From Alphaproteobacteria bacterium (GTDB lineage Bacteria; Pseudomonadota; Alphaproteobacteria; Caulobacterales; Caulobacteraceae), in NCBI GenBank assembly GCA_018895795.1, contig JAHINZ010000342.1, forward strand, positions 1 through 5,798: a DNA stretch of 5,798 nucleotides, written 5' to 3'. Below, in pieces: positions 1 through 5,287 of the stretch (positions are counted from its first letter, which is position 1; the number at the start of each line of letters is the position of its first letter). Under the pieces are notes generated by a model. The model made no database searches, was not told the origin of the DNA, and worked only from the letters and a program-made list of their open reading frames with translations. Position numbers and translations under genes: made by a program.

Positions 1-944
1 GCCTGCTGCTCTATGGCTCGTCGCTGATCTATGGTTTCGCCGGTTCGACCCGTTTCGCCGACATCGCCGCCGCCGCCCATGACGCGCATGGCGTGGGTCT
101 GCTGTTTGGTCTGATCTTCCTGATCTGCGGCCTGGCGTTCAAGGTCTCGGCCGCGCCGTTCCACATGTGGACGCCGGACGTCTATGAAGGCGCCCCGACC
201 CCGGTCGTCGGCTTCTTCGCCGCCGCGCCGAAACTGGCGGCGATGATGATGTTCGCCCGCGTGCTGGGTGACGCCTTCCCGGACTCCGTCAGCCAATGGC
301 GCCAGGTGCTGATCATCACCGCGCTGATCTCGGTGTTTGTCGGCGCCTTCGCCGGCCTGGCCCAGACCAACCTGAAGCGTCTGTGGGCCTACAGCTCGAT
401 CGCCAATGTCGGCTACGCCCTGCTCGGTGTCGCCACCGGCGGCGAGACCGGCTTCCAGGCGATGCTGGTCTTCATGGTCCTCTACATGGTCGACGTGACC
501 GGCTTCTTCGCCTGCCTTCAGGCGCTCAGCCGCGACGGCAAGCCGATGGAGACCATCGAGGACATGGCGGGCCTGGTGAAGGAACGTCCGGGCATCGCCC
601 TGGCCATGACGGCGTTCTCGCTGTCGGCCCTGGGTCTGCCGCCGTTCTCGGGCTTCTGGTCGAAGTTCTATGTCTTCAAGGCCGCGCTCGGCTCCGGCGA
701 TGTGATGCTGCAGTGGGCGGCCGTGCTCGGTCTGGTCGGCAGCGTCGTGGCGGCCTTCTATTATCTGCGGCTGATCAAGGCGATGTGGTTCGACGCTTCG
801 GCGGGTTCGGTGGACGCTCCGGCGCCGACGGCGCGCGCGGTCGGTTTCGCCGCCGCCCTGTTCACCTTCCCGGTGGTGTTGGTGGCCCTGATCTGGCTCG
901 ACCCGGCCGCCAAGGCCGCCGCGGCGGCCTTTGGCCACGCGTGA
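1..944 (+). CDS. nuoN: NADH-quinone oxidoreductase subunit N, 3' part
   Basis: This is the C-terminal 313 residues of NuoN, an antiporter-like proton-pumping subunit in the membrane arm of respiratory complex I. The reading frame is already open at position 3, so the true start lies upstream; the GTG at 93 is an internal codon, not a start. Numbered from the first visible residue, the family signature FKVSAAPFHMWTPDVYEGAP is at 46-65, with the conserved broken-helix lysine at 47. A second conserved lysine is in APKLAA (77). The LKRLWAYSSIANVGY segment is at 124-138, and GFWSKFYVF with the third conserved lysine is at 218-226. These match the lysines of the NuoN proton channel (K217, K247 and K395 in E. 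coli, from memory). The rest is hydrophobic helices, ending in an alanine-rich tail. nuoN is normally the last nuo gene, and here it runs straight into birA, so the following genes are probably cotranscribed with complex I. One oddity is Asn where many homologues have His in the AYSSI(A/S)H motif. Confidence 0.97.
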   Translation, partial: LLLYGSSLIYGFAGSTRFADIAAAAHDAHGVGLLFGLIFLICGLAFKVSAAPFHMWTPDVYEGAPTPVVGFFAAAPKLAAMMMFARVLGDAFPDSVSQWRQVLIITALISVFVGAFAGLAQTNLKRLWAYSSIANVGYALLGVATGGETGFQAMLVFMVLYMVDVTGFFACLQALSRDGKPMETIEDMAGLVKERPGIALAMTAFSLSALGLPPFSGFWSKFYVFKAALGSGDVMLQWAAVLGLVGSVVAAFYYLRLIKAMWFDASAGSVDAPAPTARAVGFAAALFTFPVVLVALIWLDPAAKAAAAAFGHA

Positions 945-945
945 C

Positions 946-1707
946 GTGACGGGCGCCGCCTCGACACTAGAGCGGCCGCCCGTCGTCGTCTTTGACGAGA
1001 TCGACTCCACCAATGCCGAGGCGCGGCGTCGCGCCGAGGCGGGGGAGACGGGGCCGCTCTGGCTGGTGGCCTTGCGGCAGACCTCGGGACGCGGACGACG
1101 CGGACGCGTCTGGGAGACCGGTGAAGGCAATCTGGCCGCCACCCTGCTGTTCTCGACCGACAAGCCGCCGGGCGAGGCCGCCCAGGTGTCGTTCGTCGCG
1201 GCCCTGGCCGTGGCCGATCTTCTGGCGGCCTATGTCCCAGCGTCGCTGGTCAGCTTGAAATGGCCCAATGACCCCATGCTGGGCGGACTGAAGGTCAGCG
1301 GCATTCTGGTGGAATCCGGGTCGCGCGCGACCGGCGGGCTCTGGATCGCCGTCGGCGTGGGAGTCAATCTGGCGCGCAAGCCGATCGACAGCGAACGCCC
1401 CGCGACGGCCCTGACCACCTATCGCGCCGCGCCGCCGCCATCGCCGGTCGAGGCCGTCGAGGTTCTGGCTGACGCCTTTGAACGCTGGTCGCGCGTGTGG
1501 ACCACGCTGGGCTTTCCGGCCATCGCCGACGCCTGGACGGCGCGGGCCCATGGCCTTGGCGAGCCCTGTGTCGCGCGACTGGGAACAGAGACTATCGAGG
1601 GCGTCGCCGAGGGACTCGACGGGGACGGGGCGTTGAAGCTTCGGTTGCCCGACGGTCGCTTGCGGCGCATCACCGCCGGTGACGTGTTTTTTGGCGAGGC
1701 TCCCTGA
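946..1707 (+). CDS. birA: Biotin--[acetyl-CoA-carboxylase] ligase (monofunctional BirA)
   Basis: This enzyme activates biotin to biotinyl-5'-AMP and transfers it to the acceptor lysine of biotin carboxyl carrier domains in the cytoplasm. About 253 residues are visible from GTG 946. In order they show DEIDSTNAEA near the N terminus, the biotinyl-AMP loop GRGRRGRVW, KWPND followed by KVSGILVE (the catalytic lysine region), GVGVNL, and a small C-terminal beta domain with a DGALKL..DG.L..I..GDV pattern. The protein begins almost directly with the catalytic domain, so it lacks the winged-helix repressor domain of E. coli BirA and should not regulate biotin synthesis. Start choice is uncertain. GTG 946 lies one base after the nuoN stop; an in-frame TTG at 931 would add five residues and overlap nuoN by 14 bases; neither has a clear Shine-Dalgarno sequence. 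The stop codon shares its last A with the coaX ATG (TGATG). Confidence 0.93.
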   Translation: MTGAASTLERPPVVVFDEIDSTNAEARRRAEAGETGPLWLVALRQTSGRGRRGRVWETGEGNLAATLLFSTDKPPGEAAQVSFVAALAVADLLAAYVPASLVSLKWPNDPMLGGLKVSGILVESGSRATGGLWIAVGVGVNLARKPIDSERPATALTTYRAAPPPSPVEAVEVLADAFERWSRVWTTLGFPAIADAWTARAHGLGEPCVARLGTETIEGVAEGLDGDGALKLRLPDGRLRRITAGDVFFGEAP

Positions 1708-2489
1708 TGCTGTTGGCCATCGAGCAGGGCAACACCAACACCATGTTCGCCATCCATGATGGCCAGAGCTGGATCGCCCAATGGCGCTCGGCGACCGAAA
1801 GCACGCGGACCGCCGACGAATATGTGGTCTGGCTGTCGCAACTGCTGTCGATGGAAGGCTTGGGCTTTCGAGCCATCGACGCCTGCATTATCTCCAGCGT
1901 TGTGCCGCAGTCGATCTTCAACTTGCGCAACCTGTCGCGGCGCTATTTCGACGTCGAGCCGCTGGTGATCGGCGAGAACGCCAAGCTGGGCGTGGATGTC
2001 CGCATCGACAAGCCGTCGGAAGCCGGGGCGGACCGCCTGGTCAACGCCGTCGGCGCCCACATGGTCTATCCGGGGCCCTTGATCGTCATCGACAGCGGCA
2101 CGGCCACCACCTTCGACATCGTCGCCGCGGACGGCGCGTTCGAGGGGGGCATCATCGCGCCGGGCATCAATCTTTCCATGCAGGCTCTGCACGAAGCAGC
2201 TGCTAAACTCCCGCGCATCGCCATTCAGCGCCCCGCCCGCAATCGCGTGGTCGGAACCGATACCGTCAGCGCCATGCAGTCGGGGGTGTTCTGGGGTTAT
2301 ATTTCTCTGATCGAAGGGCTTGTCGCGCGCATCAAGATCGAGCGCGCCGAGCCCATGACCGTCGTCGCCACCGGTGGGGTCGCCTCACTGTTCGAAGGCG
2401 CCACGGACTGCATCGATCACTTCGATTCGGATCTGACGATCCGCGGACTTCTCGAAATTCACCGTCGCAACACCACCTTAGAGACCTAA
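1707..2489 (+). CDS. coaX: Type III pantothenate kinase
   Basis: CoaX phosphorylates pantothenate to 4'-phosphopantothenate, the first and committed step of coenzyme A synthesis. The type III enzyme belongs to the ASKHA fold, needs a monovalent cation and is generally insensitive to CoA feedback (family knowledge). The 260-residue length is normal. Visible motifs are the N-terminal phosphate-binding segment AIEQGNTNTMFAI (4-16), GADR (107-110) with the proposed catalytic Asp at 109, DSGTATTFD (129-137), GGIIAPGI (147-154), and ATGG (221-224) in the C-terminal domain. Position 6 is Glu, where the classical motif reads Asp (D.GNT). The ATG overlaps the birA stop by one base. A partial Shine-Dalgarno GAGG at 1696-1699, seven bases upstream, supports this start, so translation is probably coupled to birA. 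Its own TAA overlaps the rnj ATG in the same way. I see no internal promoter and place it in the nuoN-birA-coaX-rnj unit. Confidence 0.96.
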   Translation: MLLAIEQGNTNTMFAIHDGQSWIAQWRSATESTRTADEYVVWLSQLLSMEGLGFRAIDACIISSVVPQSIFNLRNLSRRYFDVEPLVIGENAKLGVDVRIDKPSEAGADRLVNAVGAHMVYPGPLIVIDSGTATTFDIVAADGAFEGGIIAPGINLSMQALHEAAAKLPRIAIQRPARNRVVGTDTVSAMQSGVFWGYISLIEGLVARIKIERAEPMTVVATGGVASLFEGATDCIDHFDSDLTIRGLLEIHRRNTTLET

Positions 2490-4168
2490 TGACAAAATCC
2501 TCCCAAGACGAACTCGTTTTCCTGCCGTTGGGCGGGTCGAACGAGATCGGCATGAACTTCAATCTGTACGGCTTTGGCCCCGCTCACGCCCGCAAATGGA
2601 TCGTTGTCGATCTGGGCGTGACGTTCGGCGACCAGACCACGCCTGGCGTCGAGATCATCCTGCCCGATCCCGAATTCATCGAGGCCTTTGCCGGTGACAT
2701 TCTCGGCATCGTGCTGACCCACGCCCACGAGGATCACCTCGGCGCCGTGCACTGGCTGTGGCCGCGCCTGAAGGCGCCGGTCTATGCGACGCCGTTCACG
2801 GCCTTCCTGCTGCGCGAAAAGCTCCGGGACGCGCGACTGCTTGACGAGGTGCCGATCACCGAGATCCCGCTGGGCGGCAAGTTCTCGATCGGTCCGTTCG
2901 ATCTGGAAATGATCACCCTGACCCACTCGATCCCCGAGCCGAACGGCCTGTCGATCAAGACGCCGCTTGGCACGATCCTGCACACGGGCGACTGGAAGAT
3001 CGATCCCGATCCGCAGTTGGGCGAAGCCACTGACATCGACGCGCTTATCGCCCTGGGCGATGAAGGCGTTCTGGCCATGGTCTGCGACAGCACCAATGTG
3101 TTCGTCGACGGCGTGGCGGGATCGGAAGCCGACGTTCGCGTGGCGATGAACAAGCTGATTTCCGGCTTGAAGGGCAAGATCGCCGTCGCCTGCTTCGCTT
3201 CGAACGTCGCGCGCATGGACACGGTGATCCGCGCCGCCCAGGCTGTCGGCCGCAAGGTCTGCCTGGCGGGCCGCTCGATGCACCGCATGGCCGCCGCCGC
3301 GCGCTCGGTCGGTTTCCTGGTGGGGATCGAGCCTTTCGTCACCGACGACCAGGCCAAGTACCTGCCCGAGAATGAAATCCTGTTCCTGTGCACGGGCAGC
3401 CAGGGCGAGGCGAGGGCGGCGCTGTCGCGCATCGCCGAGGGCACCCATCCCCACGTGAAGCTGTCACAGGGCGACCATGTCGTCTTCAGCTCGCGGGTCA
3501 TCCCGGGCAACGAGATCCCGATCCGCAACCTGCAGAACAAGCTGGCGGACCGCGGCGTGCGTCTGCACACCGAGCGCGACACGCCCGGCATCCATGTCAG
3601 TGGCCACCCTTGCCGCGACGAGCTCAAGCAGATGTACCAATGGGTGCGGCCGGAAATCGCCGTGCCGACCCATGGCGAGCGTCGCCATCTGATCGAGCAC
3701 GCGGCCTTCGCCAAGGACCTGCAGGTTCCTCAGACCGTGACGCCGCGCAACGGGGACATGGTCCGTCTGGCGCCCGGTCGGGCGGAAATCATCGACGAAG
3801 TGCACGCCGGTCGCCTGTATGTCGACGGCGGCGTCGTCACCGCGGAAAACGGCCAAGCGCTCCGCGAGCGCCGGCACGTGGCCTTCAATGGCATGCTGGC
3901 GGTTTCGATCGTGCTGGACGGCAAGAACCGCATCGTCTCGGGGCCGCAGGTTCGGGGTCTGGGTTTGGCCGGCGACAACGAGTATCCGCTGGGCGAAGCC
4001 ATGGATGATCTGGCCGAGGAAGCCGAAACCGCCTTCAAGCGGCTGGGCGGCAACGACAAGGACATGGACGAGGCGATCGAGAACGCCATCTCGCGCGCCG
4101 TGAAGAAAGCCGCGTTCCGGATCTGGGAACGCAAGCCGGTCGTCGAGACGACCGTCCTGCGCGTCTGA
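2489..4168 (+). CDS. rnj: Ribonuclease J
   Basis: RNase J is a metallo-beta-lactamase/beta-CASP nuclease with 5'-to-3' exonuclease and endonuclease activity in mRNA turnover and rRNA 5' maturation. The 559 residues match the usual 550-560 of bacterial RNase J. Seen in order: LPLGGSNEIGMN (12-23); the zinc-binding H.H.DH motif as THAHEDHLGA (77-86); THSIPE (145-150) with His146; HTGDWKID (165-172) with the metal-ligand Asp168; CDSTN (199-203); TGSQGE (302-307), a beta-CASP motif; HVSGHPCRDELKQM (369-382) with His373; and PTHGERRH (393-400) with His395. All metal and catalytic positions I can identify are intact, so the enzyme should be active. The last 100 or so residues form the C-terminal domain typical of the family. 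The ATG overlaps the coaX TAA by one base and has only a very weak Shine-Dalgarno (GAG at 2481), which suggests translational coupling. A strong terminator follows nine bases after the stop. Confidence 0.96.
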   Translation: MTKSSQDELVFLPLGGSNEIGMNFNLYGFGPAHARKWIVVDLGVTFGDQTTPGVEIILPDPEFIEAFAGDILGIVLTHAHEDHLGAVHWLWPRLKAPVYATPFTAFLLREKLRDARLLDEVPITEIPLGGKFSIGPFDLEMITLTHSIPEPNGLSIKTPLGTILHTGDWKIDPDPQLGEATDIDALIALGDEGVLAMVCDSTNVFVDGVAGSEADVRVAMNKLISGLKGKIAVACFASNVARMDTVIRAAQAVGRKVCLAGRSMHRMAAAARSVGFLVGIEPFVTDDQAKYLPENEILFLCTGSQGEARAALSRIAEGTHPHVKLSQGDHVVFSSRVIPGNEIPIRNLQNKLADRGVRLHTERDTPGIHVSGHPCRDELKQMYQWVRPEIAVPTHGERRHLIEHAAFAKDLQVPQTVTPRNGDMVRLAPGRAEIIDEVHAGRLYVDGGVVTAENGQALRERRHVAFNGMLAVSIVLDGKNRIVSGPQVRGLGLAGDNEYPLGEAMDDLAEEAETAFKRLGGNDKDMDEAIENAISRAVKKAAFRIWERKPVVETTVLRV

Positions 4169-4176
4169 CGTTACGG

Positions 4177-4219
4177 AAGGGCGTCCCGCCGTCAATTTGA
4201 CACGGTGGGGCGCCCTTTT
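4177..4219 (+). terminator. Rho-independent terminator of the nuo-birA-coaX-rnj operon
   Basis: The left arm AAGGGCGTCCC (4177-4187) pairs with GGGGCGCCCTT (4207-4217), with one G-U pair. The stem continues inward through 4188-4192 with 4202-4206, again with one G-U pair. This gives about 16 bp with a 9-base loop, CAATTTGAC. The T run is 4216-4219. It begins nine bases after the rnj stop, so it ends the upstream operon and separates it from mce. Confidence 0.85.
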
Positions 4220-4225
4220 CGCATC
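4197..4225 (+). promoter_or_regulatory. Possible promoter of mce-DUF1467
   Basis: A perfect TTGACA (4197-4202) lies in the loop of the rnj terminator. Seventeen bases downstream is CGCATC (4220-4225), which matches only the last half of the Caulobacter housekeeping -10 (GCTANAWC). The spacing and position suit a start near 4231 and a leader of about 45 bases. The poor -10 keeps confidence low. No better promoter was found between rnj and mce. Confidence 0.28.
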
Positions 4226-4275
4226 GCAGCACAGGTGTTAGGCCTTCGCGCAAAGACCAAACGCGCGGGAGCAGG

Positions 4276-4698
4276 ATGATGATCGGCAAGTTGAACCACG
4301 TGGGTGTCGCCACTCCGTCGATCGACGACTCGTTGAAGATGTATCGCGATCTTCTGGGCGCGACCTCACACACCGAGAAGTGGGCCATGCCCGAGCAGGG
4401 CGTCTGGGTCTGTTTCGTCAATCTGCCCAATAGCCAGATCGAATTGATCGAGCCCTATGGCGAGGCGTCGCCGATTCATGGCTTCCTGGCCAAGAACCCC
4501 AAGGGCGGTCAGCACCACATCTGCTTCGAGGTGGAAAACATCTACGAGGCCCGCGACGCCCTGGTCGCCAAGGGCGCCACCGTGCTGGGCGAACCGCGCA
4601 TCGGCGCGCACGGCACCCTGATCATCTTCGTTCACCCCAAGGACATGGGCGGCCTTCTGGTCGAACTCATGGAGACGCCCAAGGAGGCGCACCACTGA
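4276..4698 (+). CDS. mce: Methylmalonyl-CoA epimerase (VOC/glyoxalase fold)
   Basis: The enzyme interconverts the (S) and (R) epimers of methylmalonyl-CoA between propionyl-CoA carboxylase and methylmalonyl-CoA mutase, feeding propionate, odd-chain fatty acid and branched amino acid carbon into succinyl-CoA. The 140 residues form one VOC domain pair. LNHVGVAT near the N terminus supplies a metal His (8). QIELIEP (54-60) carries the conserved acidic/Gln metal and base region. GGQHHICFEV (77-86) supplies His81, and GGLLVEL (125-131) supplies metal Glu130. This arrangement and the ~140-residue length are typical of the epimerase rather than glyoxalase I, although generic pipelines may call it lactoylglutathione lyase. 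Two adjacent ATGs are possible, 4276 and 4279; GGGAG at 4267-4271 is four bases from the first and seven from the second, so 4279 may be the true start. It overlaps the next gene by one base and probably forms a two-gene operon with it. Confidence 0.92.
   Translation: MMIGKLNHVGVATPSIDDSLKMYRDLLGATSHTEKWAMPEQGVWVCFVNLPNSQIELIEPYGEASPIHGFLAKNPKGGQHHICFEVENIYEARDALVAKGATVLGEPRIGAHGTLIIFVHPKDMGGLLVELMETPKEAHH
4681..4687 (+). promoter_or_regulatory. Strong ribosome binding site for the DUF1467 gene
   Basis: AAGGAGG is a full complement to the 16S rRNA tail, ten bases before the ATG at 4698. It lies inside the last codons of mce (Lys-Glu-Ala). It fixes the start of the small downstream gene and is the best Shine-Dalgarno in the window; the other genes have weak ones or rely on coupling. 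Confidence 0.75.
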
Positions 4699-4958
4699 TG
4701 GGCCCGATCACAAGCATCGCGATCTTCATGACCATCTGGTGGACGGCGCTGTTCGCCATCCTGCCCCTGGGTTCGCGCAGTTTCCACGAAATGGGGATCA
4801 AGCCCCCCGCGGGCGCCGACCCCGGCGCGCCGGTCAATCCCAACCTGAAGCGCAAGTTCATCACCACCACCTGGGTGTCGATGATCGTGTTCGCGGGACT
4901 GTGGCTGGTTATCCGCTTCCATCTGATCACCCTGCCGCCCATGCCGTCGACCTATTGA
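4698..4958 (+). CDS. DUF1467 family small membrane protein
   Basis: This 86-residue protein has two predicted membrane helices, roughly residues 4-23 (ITSIAIFMTIWWTALFAILP) and 57-76. They are joined by a polar loop rich in Gly, Pro and Lys (about 27-53, including KPPAGADPGAPVNPNLKRK). A charged break (LKRKF) precedes helix 2, and the C terminus is short and proline-rich. IWW..LF..LP.G at the start and the G.DPGAP..P.L.RK loop are what I recognise as DUF1467, a family I know mainly from alphaproteobacteria and whose function is unknown. The ATG overlaps the mce stop by one base (TGATG) and has the AAGGAGG site above, so its dose is probably tied to mce. A helper role for the membrane or propionate pathway would be guesswork. 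By the positive-inside rule the Arg/Lys-containing loop should be cytoplasmic, placing both termini outside, but this is weak evidence. Confidence 0.9.
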   Translation: MGPITSIAIFMTIWWTALFAILPLGSRSFHEMGIKPPAGADPGAPVNPNLKRKFITTTWVSMIVFAGLWLVIRFHLITLPPMPSTY

Positions 4959-4968
4959 AAACGGGTGG

Positions 4969-4985
4969 CGCCCAACCCTTGGGCG
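4969..4985 (+). repeat. Short inverted repeat after DUF1467 (weak terminator?)
   Basis: CGCCCAA (4969-4975) and TTGGGCG (4979-4985) form a perfect 7-bp stem with a CCC loop, ten bases after the DUF1467 stop. There is no T run directly after it: the sequence continues with the GGCGCGCC palindrome (4985-4992), and only then AATTTT (4994-4999). It may be a weak terminator or a 3'-end protecting hairpin for the mce-DUF1467 mRNA. Confidence 0.45.
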
Positions 4986-4996
4986 GCGCGCCGAAT

Positions 4997-5029
4997 TTTC
5001 GCTCAAGATCGCTCAAGGCTTGGGCGAAA
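4997..5029. repeat. 11-bp inverted repeat with internal 9-bp direct repeat
   Basis: TTTCGCTCAAG (4997-5007) pairs with CTTGGGCGAAA (5019-5029) over 11 bp with one G-U, leaving an 11-base loop. Within it TCGCTCAAG occurs twice, at 4999-5007 and 5009-5017, offset by exactly ten bases, one helical turn. No T run follows, so it is a poor terminator. It overlaps the -35 of the candidate stress promoter and could be an operator or an RNA structure. Confidence 0.55.
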
Positions 5030-5050
5030 CGGCCAAAAGCGCCGTGAGTT
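5026..5050 (+). promoter_or_regulatory. Degenerate EcfG/SigT-type promoter match
   Basis: GAAAC (5026-5030) and AGTT (5047-5050) are separated by 16 bases. The general-stress ECF sigma (EcfG, SigT in Caulobacter) recognises GGAAC, 16-17 bases, CGTT, so each element has one mismatch. Transcription would start near 5055-5058, just before the structured region that ends in the terminator at 5156-5185. Two mismatches in nine bases is weak on its own; position is the main support. Confidence 0.3.
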
Positions 5051-5056
5051 TGGCAC

Positions 5057-5185
5057 ACGCATGCCCCAACAAATGTTCGAGGGGCGTAGGGTTTCTTCAC
5101 GAGGTCAGCTGTTTCTGATCTTACTCTGTGGCGTCTTCCCCGACGATGAACTTGCAAGGCCGCGCGGATCGCGCGGCCTTCTTTT
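5057..5185 (+). ncRNA. Candidate small regulatory RNA (possible GsrN counterpart)
   Basis: No protein gene occupies this stretch, yet it ends in the cleanest intrinsic terminator in the window, 198 bases after the last upstream stop. Between the candidate promoter and terminator I can draw three hairpins. The first is ATGCCCC (5061-5067) with GGGGCGT (5081-5087), its loop closed further by AAC/GTT. The second is GAGGTCAG (5101-5108) with CTGATCTT (5115-5122), with two G-U pairs. The third is CGTC (5132-5135) with GACG (5142-5145), exposing a TTCCCC loop. A C-rich exposed loop plus a terminal hairpin is the usual build of a trans-acting sRNA in alphaproteobacteria. From memory, the SigT-dependent stress sRNA GsrN of Caulobacter sits in the mce-DUF1467-proS region and uses C-rich loops on targets; I could not verify sequence homology. 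The 5' end is approximate. Alternatives are a long 3' UTR of the mce operon or a proS leader. Confidence 0.5.
5156..5185 (+). terminator. Strong Rho-independent terminator of the intergenic RNA
   Basis: AAGGCCGCGCG (5156-5166) and CGCGCGGCCTT (5170-5180) pair perfectly over 11 bp with a GAT loop, followed by CTTTT (5181-5185) and CGTT. It is strong on the plus strand only; the other side has no T run for the minus strand. It insulates proS from anything transcribed upstream. Confidence 0.88.
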
Positions 5186-5189
5186 CGTT

Positions 5190-5215
5190 CTGGGGGGCCT
5201 CCCCGGTCATCTTTT
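5190..5215 (+). terminator. Weaker back-up terminator hairpin
   Basis: CTGGGG (5190-5195) pairs with CCCCGG (5201-5206) with one G-U pair and a GGCCT loop. TCATCTTTT (5207-5215) follows. It comes directly after the strong terminator and may catch read-through, giving a tandem terminator ahead of proS. Confidence 0.4.
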
Positions 5216-5226
5216 CGCCGCGCGCG

Positions 5227-5256
5227 TTGCCAAGTTGACGGGCAAGGGGCTATCTC
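5227..5256 (+). promoter_or_regulatory. Possible proS promoter
   Basis: TTGCCA (5227-5232) is 18 bases from TATCTC (5251-5256), which is part of GCTATCTC (5249-5256) and has one mismatch to the Caulobacter -10 GCTANAWC. A start near 5262 would give a leader of about 25 bases. A nearer TTGACG at 5235-5240 is a better -35 but is only ten bases from the same -10, which is too close. Confidence 0.35.
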
Positions 5257-5287
5257 AGGCTCAATTTTCCCCGGAGACGTCTTTCTG

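Noticed and set aside
1419..2192. Minus-strand open frame (257 codons) opposite birA and coaX
   Set aside because: It spans two well-supported genes and has no recognisable motif; it is a mirror of GC-rich coding sequence.
2486..3454. Long minus-strand open frame (322 codons) opposite rnj
   Set aside because: Rnj on the plus strand has complete, correctly ordered motifs. High GC at third positions routinely leaves the opposite strand free of stops. The antisense product resembles no family.
3464..4195. Minus-strand open frame (243 codons) opposite the end of rnj
   Set aside because: It begins inside the terminator region and covers the conserved C-terminal domain of RNase J; no motif or ribosome site supports it.
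4985..4992. GGCGCGCC palindrome as a regulatory site
   Set aside because: An eight-base GC-only palindrome is expected by chance in this composition and has no repeat partner nearby.
5051..5064. Sigma-54-like element TGGCAC followed by TGC
   Set aside because: The GG and GC dinucleotides are nine bases apart instead of the required ten, and the second T of TTGC is missing. Sigma-54 does not tolerate this spacing change.
5235..5256. TTGACG with GCTATCTC as the proS promoter
   Set aside because: Both boxes look good separately, but only ten bases separate TTGACG from TATCTC, far below the usual 16-18. TTGCCA at 5227 gives a better spacing.
4959..5287. tRNA, T-box or known riboswitch in front of proS
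   Set aside because: I could not draw a cloverleaf, found no T-box core sequence and recognised no riboswitch aptamer core. The terminator is about 100 bases before the proS start, with a possible promoter in between.
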